From NCBI GenBank assembly GCA_017354895.1, contig CP071497.1, forward strand, positions 2,976,001 through 3,040,000: a stretch of DNA of 64,000 nt, in the 5' to 3' direction. Below, piece by piece: positions 21,470 to 31,991 of the stretch. This DNA is from Podospora comata. Taxonomy: Eukaryota; Ascomycota; Sordariomycetes; Sordariales; Podosporaceae. Within the stretch, counting starts at the first letter, position 1, and every line of letters starts with the position of its first letter. The notes under the pieces are model-generated. The model had not been told where the DNA came from. It ran no database searches and worked only from the letters and a program-made list of their open reading frames with translations. The translations under genes and the position numbers were made by a program.

Positions 21470-21640
21470 AACACCCCCGGGTACAGAAAGGAGAATAGCC
21501 GTGGTGAGATTCAAACTCACAACTTTCCAAGCACAACTACTTTAGTCATGCTAGAGCAAATGCCGTAGCTCAGATTGCTATGCCACTTGACCACCATACC
21601 ACTGGACCACCATACCACTTGACCATCGAGCCATTTCTCC
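21470..21640 (-). ncRNA. tRNA-like RNA polymerase III candidate with triplicated A-box
   Basis: On the minus strand a perfect T-arm (GTGAG/CTCAC stem, 7-nt loop TTTGAAT) lies at 21520-21504. Upstream are three 16-bp tandem copies of an A-box-like unit (TGGTCAAGTGGTATGG and near-copies) covering 21626-21579. A run of nine T follows the T-arm about 30 nt downstream (21470-21462 region). The ends can pair through GGAGAA (21640-21635) and TTCTCC (21495-21490). The acceptor stem does not line up with the T-arm as in a true tRNA, and the B-box has T for the consensus C. I read it as a tRNA-derived element or degenerate tRNA, not an active tRNA. Confidence 0.4.
21579..21626. repeat. 16-bp tandem triplication
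   Basis: Three adjacent 16-bp units; plus-strand core CCACTTGACCA / CCACTGGACCA / CCACTTGACCA separated by CCATA. It overlaps the A-box region of the tRNA-like locus. Confidence 0.8.
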
Positions 21641-22223
21641 TATTATTGGTTATTTGCCAGGGTTTGTTTATTAAGCCCAGCCTGCTTTCGAGAATCAACC
21701 CAGTTTGGAGAGGGGAGCAGCGCTGGTGAGAGACTTTACGCCTTCAAACTGCGACCGGGAATACCCATCGGCTTGATTACCTGTAGACATAGCACTTAAG
21801 ACAGCCAGTGTGCGCCTGTACCTATTATTAGATAGATTCGCGGCACCCGCTTCGCGGGGGGTCGCTTTCGGCGAAAAGCGCAACAATAACACCAACATGC
21901 TCTCGGGAATAGAGCTATAAATGAAAAAAAGATGAATGGTAACTATAGGTTAAGAGGAATGAAATACTATAGGGGAGTTATTATTGGAACTGCTGTCAAA
22001 TAATACATATTTTCTTTTTGGAATAAAAAAAAGAAAATGACCACTCAACCGGCGACCCTTGCGCAGTGACGCTGTTCAAGCTGAGGCTCGCAACTATTTC
22101 ATACTCAGGATCACCAGTGAACCTCTTTCTTCGCACTGGCATTTCCAAACGTAACATGGGGTACATTCAAAGCTCGCATCAACTCTCATCACCATCGCCG
22201 CCCAGATACCTATCTACAAGCCA

Positions 22224-23480
22224 CTACAAAGAAATCACCTTCGGAAACATTTGTATACAGGTCCCCCGATTAATGTCCTCCCCCAACCCAGCCGACATCC
22301 ACATCTGCTGCCCGCACCACAAAATGTTTTTCCGCCCAGCAACCGAGAGGGTCAACTCGCCCGTCAACGAGTTGATACATCCCTTGATCTTTGAAACGGC
22401 AGCTCCGCCTGCAATCTGCGCATTCACCGACGAAGCAGTGTTGACCTGCGGCCAGTTGCTCCCCGGAGACGCCGTGCTCATGTACGCTGTGTAGGAATAA
22501 GTGTAAGGAGGGACGTTGTACGCCAGACCGAGGTAGCCATTCTGATCGATCGACCATATATATTTATTTTGAACGCTGGGGGATGTGGAGCTGCTAGCTC
22601 CTTGCCAGACGATGCCGCCAGTGAGGCCGTTGAGGAGGTTGGCGTAGATGTAGTATACGGGGGTGGTGCCTGCCTCGAAAGCAAAGGCTTTGAAGACTTG
22701 GGGGCCGGGCTTGCAGCTTGCTTGTGGGGAGACGGTCTCGACGACGGTTTGGGTGATTGTGACGGTCGAGGGGGTGTCTACTGTCAAGGTGGAGGAGACG
22801 GTGTCGGTGACCAGCGCGGTGCTTGTCTCGGTGTCGGTCACGGTGGTGACGGCGGACTCAACGACGGTGGTGGTAATGGAGATCGTGGTGGGAACGGAGA
22901 TGATGGCCGCTGTGTCGGTGAAAGTGGAGGTCAGGGTGGTGGCTGACGGGCCTTCGGCGGTGATGGTGGTTGCCGTAACGCCCGCGCATTTGCACGCCTT
23001 GACGTACTTCTCCCACGAAGGGCAGTTTGCCGTGGCATATGAGGGCATGGAGGGAGATAGCTCGGTCTCGGCAGCACGAGCATAGATGCGAGTCGACGCC
23101 GGAGCGACCGTGGTGGTTAAGGTCTGAAGGCTGGTGTCGGTTGCCACAATGGTTTGGGTGACGGTGACCACAACCGTCTCGGTGTCGGCCGTTGTGGTAA
23201 TACCAACGGTTTGCAGTTCTGTCTCTGTTACAAGAATGGATGTCACCGTTTCAGTGAAAACGACCGTCTCAGCCCAGCTCATTGTAGGAACTTCGATCAC
23301 CGTTTCGGTCACTGTGCTGGCCTCTGGCGTGATGGTGACAGCAAGAAGCGACAAGCAATCCTGCGGGCCATCGAATAGAGGATTGGTGATGTCTTGCAAA
23401 CATTTGTTTGACCGACAGCATCCAGCAGATGCTAGCTGCAGCCAGCCGAAAGCCGATAAGAGGGCAACTCCCTGCTTCAT
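22224..23480 (-). CDS. Secreted Thr/Val-rich cell-surface protein
   Basis: Intronless gene of 418 residues. The start at 23480 gives a classical signal peptide (MKQGVALLSAFGWLQLASAG), with a short Cys-bearing segment (CCRSNKC) just after. Residues about 50-250 are dominated by Thr/Val/Ser stretches such as TVTETVIEVP and TTVVESAVTTVTDTETS, typical of O-glycosylated wall proteins; an RAAE site and a CPSWEKYVKACKCAG module interrupt them. The C-terminal 170 residues form a globular region (PGPQVFKAFAFEAGTTPVYY to the GCINSLTGELTLS end) that I do not recognise as a named domain. No GPI-attachment tail is evident. The likely location is cell wall or medium. The same low-complexity DNA explains the long antisense open frames. 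Confidence 0.75.
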   Translation of the reverse strand: MKQGVALLSAFGWLQLASAGCCRSNKCLQDITNPLFDGPQDCLSLLAVTITPEASTVTETVIEVPTMSWAETVVFTETVTSILVTETELQTVGITTTADTETVVVTVTQTIVATDTSLQTLTTTVAPASTRIYARAAETELSPSMPSYATANCPSWEKYVKACKCAGVTATTITAEGPSATTLTSTFTDTAAIISVPTTISITTTVVESAVTTVTDTETSTALVTDTVSSTLTVDTPSTVTITQTVVETVSPQASCKPGPQVFKAFAFEAGTTPVYYIYANLLNGLTGGIVWQGASSSTSPSVQNKYIWSIDQNGYLGLAYNVPPYTYSYTAYMSTASPGSNWPQVNTASSVNAQIAGGAAVSKIKGCINSLTGELTLSVAGRKNILWCGQQMWMSAGLGEDINRGTCIQMFPKVISL

Positions 23481-25450
23481 GGTTGCTGGCGTTGCGGCAA
23501 AGTAAATGAATGACTTGAGTGAGAATGTTGGCAAAAGATTGTGAGAGATGGTCGAGGGCCATCAAGAAGAAAAGGGACAGCCGGCTCTTTAAAACCCCAT
23601 TCTCCGGGCCCCGACTGCATGGTTGGATTTGACCCCTGTCGAGATGAAGTCAAGAACATTGTTTGGCGATCTAGAACGTGGCGTGGCTCAATTATTGCTG
23701 CGGTCAAATTTCCCGGGACGGGGCTGGAAGGCTCAATAGCGCTTTTTGGCATCCCAAAACGGTTAGGTGATGCTGTTGTCGGGTCGTCCAACAAAGCTGA
23801 AGACCTGAAGCCCTGCTGTATCTCCACTTTTATTTCCAGCTGCCGAAGTCCTCTGCAACGTGGTATGGACCAACAACATTGATGCTGCAGCCTTGCTTGG
23901 TTGTTTTTTTTTTCTCAGCTGAACTGTTCCCACTGCAAGCCAGCAACAGGGTGATAAGCACAAGCTCACACCTTTCCAAAAAGCAAGTATCCCCCCTAAC
24001 CTCCCTTCTAGGCCTATTGGCTATCTTTCAAGGCCCATTAATTATCTTCGAGGCCTATTATTCATCTTTCGAGGACCATTAACCATCTTTGGAGAGGTAT
24101 TAATCCTTTTTAAAAGCACCTTGATTATCCATCGAGGCCCATTGATAGATGTTTCCAGGCCTGTTGGCTATGTCTCAAAGACTCGAGATTGGGTTCATCC
24201 ACACCTAGACACTATCACACCATTTGAATGTACTATCCACTGCACCCACAGGGACTTCTCCGGTTTTGCACATCCTGTTGCCCCCCTGTTCAACGTTGTA
24301 TGTAGTTGGGAGGCTTAACACCAGCGGGATGAATAGGTATAGTTACCATATGCCACCCAGATGATGAATTCCATGCTACTTGTGTTAGCCAAGTACAATC
24401 CTGCATTTCTTTCAAGGCCTGAACAGAATCAATGTTTTGTCTAATACCTTATCACTCATTCTGTCCACAGCCATCGGGTTACGCTTGAGCAGGTCCCCCA
24501 CCCAGCCAGTGGACAGATAGGTACCCTCGATGATTATTGTTCGGTTAGAAAGTCATTGGCTGGCATACGTGTTCTCCGTAATGATCCCACGATGTTCCAC
24601 CTTATGAGTACTCTTGTGGGGTTCTCATACTTCTCATTCAGGAGCTAAGAGGCCGGGTTGAGTGCATCTATTCAGTGAAGCATTTCCTGCGCTGATGGGG
24701 ATGTGTGTTTAGTGGATGTCTCAATGGCTGAATGAAGCCGTCATTATGTACTAACAAAGAGGTGACACTGATTGCCCAGACCCTTCGTCGTACATGCATT
24801 GGGTCACTGCAAGCAAAAGACCGATTATCCCACAGACATCCCTTTTACCTTGGGAGATAGCTACCATCGTGGACCTCCCTCCTCTTGCAGCTTGTTGATT
24901 TCTTTGGCGACCAAGACACCAAGAGTCGTCAGCTGCCAGCAACAAGGCCGTCTGTCTCCATCCTTCCCAACTGCCAACCAATCGGCTTCCTGCCACGCAC
25001 CAAGGAGCCAAGCAAGCGGGACATCATTGCTTGTCTTCGGATCATTCCGAAGCGCTGACAGATTTGCCGAGAATCATGTCGCCAAACTGTAGGAGGAGGA
25101 CGCAACCCCACAATAACCGAGAAGTTGCCCCCATTCTGCCGATAGGTCAAGACATACAACATGCCAAATTATTAATCTGAATAGAGTGCCAACCTCCATC
25201 GAGATATGATGTTCGCTATGCTCGGTTGGTTGGACCGAGGCGTGACTGCAAAAGCAGTCTAATTTTGGGCTGCAATTTGCTGGTGGTGTGGCAAGGCATT
25301 TCTCCCCCTATGAAGTCGTCGTGTTGCACAACACTGACGAGGAAGAATATGAAAGGGCTCCTGCGTCGAAACCGGTTTGAAGTCCTTTCTGCCTTTCTCT
25401 CCATCACCCTTCCCCTTCTGAGCCCAAACTAAGTGCCATCATCGTCTACC
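23481..25450. other. Long divergent spacer with 21-bp repeat tract
   Basis: Nearly 2 kb between two divergent secreted-protein genes. A degenerate 21-bp repeat tract occupies about 24010-24180; the rest holds no gene I can support. Confidence 0.5.
24010..24180. repeat. Degenerate 21-bp tandem repeat, tract 1
   Basis: About eight units on a 21-bp period, consensus AGGCCTATTGGCTATCTTTC, with copies such as AGGCCCATTAATTATCTTCG and AGGCCTATTATTCATCTTTCG. The same unit recurs, in one or the other orientation, in three other spacers of this window. Confidence 0.7.
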
Positions 25451-26964
25451 ATGCATTGGAAAGCCCTTGCCCTGGCAGCGGCCGTCAACGGTCAAGGCTT
25501 GAACGGCCTCAACCACTTACGGTTCGGGTGCTCCCAACTCACCGTCGAACGTTTGGATCCTCTTGTCAATCCAGGAGAGTTCCCGACGCCACATATGCAT
25601 CAGATTATCGGCGGTAACGCGTTTGTAAATCTTTCCGAGATCTAAGGTTTGGTGCAAGGATGCTAATGTGTGTATAACAGAACGCGTCCATGCCCTACAA
25701 TACCGACATCGCGAATTTGGCAACCTGCACAACTTGCGGCCCGGCAGATGACTTCTCCAACTACTGGACCGCCAACTTGTACTTCCGGGCGAGAAATGGT
25801 AGCTACAAGCGCGTCCCGCAGGCGCCCAACCGGTATTTGCGTCTGGTGTTGTCTGGTGGTTGGGGTCACATCAACTGACTTTCTCCCAGCTTCCTGTTTA
25901 ATGATCGTTTTACCACCCAAATTACAGGCGGAGCTGTAGTTTACTATGTCCTGGCTCCCGTTTGCTTGTCACTCTTCACTTTTCCTTTCTCAGGCGGTTC
26001 TGGCCATCCAGAACACATCTTTTTTTTGGGCATACCCTAGCCCTAGCCCTCGCTGTGGGCCGAGTTCGATGTTCTTGTTTCCCCGGCAATGGAGAGATTG
26101 AATCTGTATTATACCTCATAAGCTCATACTAACAAAAAACCAGATTGCTCCCCGGGCCAAGACTGTGACTGCATTCAAGCCTGTAAGCTATCCTCAGAAG
26201 GGCCAATAACTCCTGCTAACACAGAAAACAGGGCTTCAGAATGTTTGTTGGCGATGTAAATCGACGAGAACCGAAGTAACCAGTTCAGTATGACCTTTGA
26301 GAACTTCTATTTTAACAACATGGCAGATACAAAATGCAGAGTTGCTTCCGATGCTACAGCGGGCCCAACTTCGGCGGCGATGACATGGCGCCGTGCGCTG
26401 ATTCCCGCCTCGACTTTGAAGGCTTCCCGACTGGTCCCTGTCTCGGTGGTATAAGATCCAACGTGCTGTACCCAACGTATGTCTCTTGTGGGTCCTTAAC
26501 ACACACATGTGCTGATTCTCCACAGATGCTGGGACGGGAAGAACCTCGACACGCCCAACCACAAGGATCACGTCGCATATCCCACCTCCGGCCCCTCCAA
26601 CTTCCTGTCCACCGGAAACTGCCCTGCCAGTCACCCCGTCAAAATTCCGCAGCTCATGCTTGAGATTGTCTGGGACACGACCAAGTTCAACAACAAGGCT
26701 GAGTGGCCAGCCGATGGCTCGCAGCCGTTTGTGTTGTCGACGGGTGACAAGACGGGGTACGGCCAGCACGGCGACTACGTCTTTGGGTGGAAGGGCGATG
26801 CGCTCCAGCGGGCCATGGATGCCAATGGTTGTTTCAGCGCCACTTGCGGAAACCAGAAGAGCCAGGATATTGCGACGGCGAACAAGTGCCAGATCAAGAA
26901 GACGGTCCGTGAGGATGTCGAAGGTTGGTTTAATAGCCTTCCAGGTAGCCCAATGGCCGCTTGA
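25451..26964 (+). CDS. DUF1996 secreted protein
   Basis: Fungal extracellular protein of the DUF1996 family, function unknown, often with wall-associated partners. Seven exons: 25451-25624, 25681-25832, 25890-25959, 26144-26182, 26232-26275, 26327-26476 and 26526-26964, closing at 355 residues. The signal peptide is MHWKALALAAAVNGQG. Family blocks appear in order: LRFGCSQLTVERLDPLVNPG, HMHQIIGG, CTTC, DDFSNYWTANLYF, RVPQAPNR, TGGAVVYYV, TAFKPGFRM, SCFRCYSGPNFGGD, TCWDGKNLD, HKDHVAYP, CPASHPVKIPQ, TGYGQHGDYVFGWKGD and LQRAMD. The small middle exons (39 and 44 nt) were placed by family order and reading phase; the junctions restore VYYV-AP and GDVNRREPKYK. No C-terminal WSC domain is present. 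Conserved Cys suggest a disulfide-bonded fold. Confidence 0.9.
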
Positions 26965-27990
26965 GATGGCGAGGGAGGCTTGCGGTGGGCGTTGTTTGTC
27001 GGTGGCGGAGAGGACGGAGAGGACGGCAATCAACAGTGTGGGGAGTAGGGTAATCTCGTATTGTGACTTGATTAATTCTCTGACGCTCGGCCAGGGTGTG
27101 ATAAGCTCTGAGTGGGAAAGTCGTGTGCCGTGTGTTGTGTCATTGCTTCAGCTTTGTCCGCGTCTGCCGTTTTGTGCCAGCTGTGTCTCCGTGTCTGAGC
27201 TGGGGAGCCTGCGGGATCCGCCTTACTCCCCGCCCATGCTGGGCGGCTGAAATGAATCAGCCAATCACGCGTCACAAGATCGCTAAAAACGGCAGGTCCG
27301 TGCATTGACCACAAGCGTGTCACCCACAATCCCCAGCTTCGCCTTCCACGGGACTGAGCTCGGTAAGACGCTTCCGACGTGGAAGGCTACTTTGTTGCCT
27401 GGCTTTGTTGTCGGAGCACATAGCTATTTGGATTCCGGCATCAATTCGTGCTTTTGGCATACTCGAATCATGGGTTGCACCAAGTTAGAACGAACATGGC
27501 CCACCACAGGCCCTGTCACCATAGGAGCGCGCCATATAAAGCTCATGAGTAGGAGGGAAGTGAGCACATCGCCGGACTTTACGGGTAGTTGGGTTCCTGG
27601 CGGTGATGGAGTTGTTGGATGCTGGACGACATAGCGATCTGGAAATGCTCAAGCAACAGGATATTGGTTCTCCTCGGTCCATCCCCCAAGAATTAATCCA
27701 AGCCCCATTGAAGAAGGCATGACACGTCTGTTGTCTGTGTTGTAAGGCCAGTACGCTATCTCTTTGGGTCTTTCAACTATCATTCAAGGCCTGTTGGCTA
27801 TCCTTCAAGTCATGGGATTTAACCCTAAATCTCCACAACCCACGAGGTACAATTGTCTTTGACTACCTCTGAACGCCTCCAAGTCCAACACCATCCCCCA
27901 TCTTCATATCAAGATGGAACATAAGTTGCTTGAATCGATTTTGTCACCGTGTTGACGCCTACAAACCCCCCACCTCCACCGCCCCCAACT
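26965..27990. other. Convergent intergenic spacer
   Basis: About 1 kb between the DUF1996 and tyrosinase 3' ends. It contains a short piece of the 21-bp repeat near 27743-27812. No gene is supported. Confidence 0.45.
27743..27812. repeat. Degenerate 21-bp repeat, tract 2
   Basis: Two to three units, the clearest being AAGGCCTGTTGGCTATCCTTC next to a diverged AAGGCCAGTACGCTATCTCTT. Same orientation as the tract at 24010-24180. Confidence 0.5.
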
Positions 27991-29811
27991 TTACTCATAA
28001 ATGTAACAGAACTTGCCCATCAACCCACCCATTGTGCTCATCAGCTCCCTCACCTCGACATCGGGAGCCAAAACACCCAGCCCGCTCAGGTCGTCAAGGG
28101 TCCCGTTGGCAGAGGGTGGGAAGTTTGACATCGTTCTCGTGTGACTGACCTCTTTGAGTCTCTTTTCCAAGTTCTGACAATATCGTATTAGTTTCTTGTT
28201 CCAGGTTCATAAAGGCTTTAAAGAGGATAGTTAGACATACTTGGATCTGCCAGATCCACCAAACACGGTCAATCATGGTGTGATGAAGCCAAAAGGCGGG
28301 ATCACCCGGGCTGGTATAGAAATCCTGTTCCAAGGTCCGTCAGCATCTCCAGGCAATAAGAGCAATCGAAGGCAGTTCCTCACCCCTCCGGGATCCCCCC
28401 CGACAGTGTAGTGCCCCCCCTGTTGTTTCTCAAACGTTAGCTCGGTTGATTGGGATCAGAGTCTTTGGTGAAAACATGAAAAAAAATCAAGAAAAAGGAG
28501 AAAAAGAGGAAATGTGGCAGCGGCGTAGCACAAATTGGTATATCACTAGCCCGGCCCGCTGTAAAAGACTCAAAGAAAGGTCTTACAGCATGGATTCCCC
28601 ATTTCCCTTGAGGAAATTGACCCTAATACATCAAGTCAGCCACATATCGTCCCAACTGTTAAAGGTCGTCTTACCTCCATCACTGTCTGGAACCAATGAG
28701 CATCGTTGTTCTTGGTGATGACGTCGTGGACGTCCTTTGCGGATGTTACAGCAGCTGAGTTCTTATTGATGTCGCGGCGCAGACATCTAGGATTGTAGCC
28801 GAGCCCATCGGCACGGGGGTTGCGTGTCAGCTGTAAGATAGGGGCAATTGGACCTAAATTGACGGTCATACTGAGCAAGCGAGGTTAGCATGGCTGTTAT
28901 TGCTTCATGGGTGTTGTACCATCTCAGTCCGACACCGGAACACCAAAGGATGGTACAGACATACTTCTTGAAAGGCCCAGTTGTGACACAACCACCTCCG
29001 TCGGCTGGGGGAATGCGGTCATATGGCCTAGGGGCGCTTCGTACCAGGGTAAGGTAAGCTACTAGTCAGATAATTCCAATAGCGGGTGAGAACAAACCCT
29101 GGGATCATGATGCCATTGTAGTTGGCTTTGGCGCCGTTGCCTCCCATGCTGCCTTCAGAACCGTCGAAGAGAGGGGAGTTGGCAGGGTCTTTGTGGTAGC
29201 GATCCCAGTTCCAATACTTGAAAGTTGAGTGTCAATGATCGGTAGTGTAAGGGGGGACAGGAACGGTGAAAGCCACATACCGGTTGATATCCCTTGTATC
29301 CACACTCGTTGCGAAGGGCTTGCTCGTAGTGCCATACGTAATAGCGGTGCCAGGGTAAGAAGAAGGTCTGCGTACGGGTTAGAGATGAGCATAGGATATG
29401 TATTAGAAGTATAGACTCGTACGGATCCGTGGTTTCTCGGCGTCTGCTGGACGTGGACGACGATGTAATCATCGAACCGGCTCTTTGCTCCGGGGGCGGC
29501 AGAGGAGGTTAAGGCTGGCTTGGACATCAAACAGAGGACAGCATTGGTGTACTCCTTTCTCTGGGCGAGGGTCAAATCCATCCTGCAATTGTCAGCCTTT
29601 GCTGGGACGAGATATCATCAGCACGGCACTGCTACACTCACCATTCCTTTCTCCTCACCGCCGTCTCCAAAGTGCAGTTGCCCTGGGGATTCTTTGCCAG
29701 CCACTCCTTCACCTTTGGCAGACTAGCGGCAGCAAGTTGATCGACAACATCAGGGGGGTATGTCTGCGCAGCCACCAGGCTGGCAAGAAATGCGGTTGTC
29801 CAAAGAAGCAT
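27991..29811 (-). CDS. Secreted tyrosinase-like type-3 copper oxidase
   Basis: Binuclear copper enzyme oxidising mono- or diphenols to quinones. Ten exons: 29811-29642, 29582-29423, 29367-29281, 29216-29098, 29036-28965, 28870-28675, 28622-28587, 28419-28384, 28324-28241 and 28173-27991, closing at 380 residues. The N-terminus (MLLWTTAFLASLVAAQ) is a signal peptide. CuA ligands are the His in IVVHVQQ (near 101), NHGS (near 109) and LPWHRYYVW (near 116). CuB ligands are His 279 and 283 in an IHAGGH block and the HH of FWLHHTMIDRVWW near 306. The 36-nt microexon at 28622-28587 supplies the first CuB His; without it HxxxH is lost. Other family blocks are YWNWD, GGCVTTGPF and MTVNLGP. The protein is short, with no long C-terminal lid domain, so it resembles the short secreted tyrosinases. 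Confidence 0.9.
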
Positions 29812-31991
29812 TGTTGACACCAGACTTATTGCCTGTCTTTCACTACCTTCTGGAAGCCACAAGAAAAAAAGGTTTTGATCCGGGGGCGTGGTCCCCTTTT
29901 CTTCTTTACCCTTTTTGAGATCCCATGCGTGTTTTCCACGTGCCCATCCCGGCTATTATCATTTTTCATCAGGAGCACGTTTTTCTTACCTGCCTTGCAT
30001 AAGATGGAGACAGTCATTAAACTGAGGAGACTGACCGACCAGATGGAGTTTATCCATTACACAAGGACCCATTATCCCTCGTCAATTTGACTTTGGATGA
30101 TGATCATTGGAGCGTTGGGCCCCAGATGGACATGTTTTTATGCCGGAAACCGGCAAAGAGTAGCATGTTCATATGAATTGGTCACAAAATAAACAAGGTG
30201 CCAAGCTGTTGGGCGGATCCTGTTTGTTTATGAAGGCGCCGGCATTTCACTCACCTTACCAGACGGCTGTCTTGAGTGGTAGCTTATGTGGAGTTAGTTT
30301 GTGGTTGTTGTTCCGAGTCGGAAGCCAACGAACCGGCCGGCAAGCGAACGAAGGTTAGGGCAATATAATTATGATTGTTCTGGACACGGCGGCACACACT
30401 GGAATGCAACTCAGTCTGGGGTGCAGGCATGATGCAGAGTGTCTTCTACCGGTAAAGACCCTATTGGACAGGAGGGAGGGAGGCAGCAAATCCTTGCCTA
30501 CCAGGTAACTTACAACACGATATGCGTGTTTTCCACATGACATTCAGATAATTGCGCTCACCGTCTTGCACTAGGTGTACGTTTTGCAATGTTTGAGGTG
30601 GACAATTCATCATATGCAGCGCGAGGCCTAAGCCTAGGTAGTTTAACCCTAGTCCTGAGAAACCCACGGCACCCCGCTTAAGGGTTATCTGTGTGTAATG
30701 CAAGTAGGTCTGTCTGCCAAGAAACTTCAAAAGATGACTGCATTATTTCTGCGCGAAATGACAGCAAAACTCCGAGATTCATAACTGATGCAGCTTTCTT
30801 TACATATAACAACTCAAAGGTGACGGATATGACATATCTCCCGAATCCCACCGGTAGGCAAGCATCCTTCTGCTCGAGAACACCCGGCAAAGCACCTTTT
30901 CCCCGCCGCCCCTGCTTCACATCCCCCTCTTCTGCGCTCTCCTTTCCAGTCGATTCCTCTTTTCTCTTGCAGCAAAAGCACAATTCTACAAAAGATCTTC
31001 TATCGCTCTCTACATCTTCCTCTGTCGGTCACGTGATCGACGAAGCCCAGTCGAGTGCCAATGTAGTCGCTTCTGCCTAATTTAGCTCTATAAACACGAC
31101 TGAGCTTCTCGATATTATCCATACCCCTTTTCTTTCTTTTTGTCCTGATATTATGCTCTTTTTATTATTCTATTTACTTTTCATTTCTTTGCCTATCCCT
31201 ATCTCTTTTACATCGTCTACATCAAACCCTTACTATCACAGATGTCGCACTAGGTGTCTATGATAGCTGGTACCTATGAAGCTTTATTCAATACAACATA
31301 CTATTTTAATGGTAGGTTATACACGATGGCAGTCAACTGGTAGATACCACAACCTTTGCCCTGCCGACTTAGCAGATAGCGAGATTCTCCTTCCTGTGGG
31401 CAATATCGACATGGTCGCACTGGAGTGTAAGAAACAGCGTTCCGGGAACAAGCTACAGGTAGAAGCCTCGCCGGAACTGGAAGGTTGCTTTTCGGCTTTG
31501 CTCCAATGCTGAGAAAGACATGCAAGTCTACGGTGAGTATGGGCAGGGTTAAGACCATCCAGCTGCCCCAGCCGGACACACGCTGAAGCGGAAAAGGTAT
31601 GAACAATTGGTGAAGACGGAGGTGAAGTGGAAGAGAACGAGAGATCTTGGAACATAGCGGAAATGTATTCAAAGATAGTGAGAATTCCTGTGAGGATAGG
31701 CCAAAGACCTACAAAGACTGCACAAGGCCTATAAAGATAGTAGAAAGGCCTATGAAGATAGTGGGAAGGCCTTCAAAGATGGTGTAAATTCCCTTAGATA
31801 TGATCTAGACGTCCTTGATAATATTCTTAAACCAATCTGCAATGTCATCAAGGCCTCTAGCGTAGCGGAGCATGTAACACGAGGCTGTATTAAAGGTGCA
31901 CTGGCTACTACAGAACCCGTGTAGCGTTAAAATGGCGACAACACATTTCTTCCTCGGCAGAAAGGGAGCCTGCGCCACATTGGCTCATCCC
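29812..31991. other. Long spacer with 21-bp repeat tract
   Basis: About 2.2 kb between two minus-strand genes, so it includes the tyrosinase promoter. A pyrimidine-rich tract lies near 31120-31215 and repeat tract 3 near 31670-31790. Several open frames of 60-130 codons lack ATG starts or family features and are not called. Confidence 0.5.
31670..31790. repeat. Degenerate 21-bp tandem repeat, tract 3
   Basis: Five or so units, clearest copies AGGCCTATAAAGATAGTAGAA, AGGCCTATGAAGATAGTGGGA and AGGCCTTCAAAGATGGTGTAA. This is the reverse-complement orientation of the tract at 24010. The period is exactly 21, so the best units stay open in frame. Confidence 0.7.

Larger units (their letters stand above)
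21017..22223. other. Intergenic spacer with a tRNA-like minus-strand locus
   Basis: About 1.2 kb without a protein gene. It holds the tRNA-like locus at 21470-21640 (listed separately), a GC-rich hairpin-like patch near 21840-21885 and AT-rich sequence from 21900 to 22030. Confidence 0.45.

Noticed and set aside
22569-23505. Long plus-strand open frames rich in Val/Gly/Asp
   Set aside because: They are the antisense of the Thr-rich secreted protein; its repetitive codons keep the opposite strand open.
26030-26052. CCCTAGCCCTAGCCCT in an intron of the DUF1996 gene, reminiscent of telomere repeats
   Set aside because: Too short, and the unit is not the common fungal CCCTAA.
28526-28560. A-box-like GTAGCACAAATTGG inside the tyrosinase intron, similar to the A-box at 5552
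   Set aside because: No B-box, T-arm or terminator at a fitting distance.
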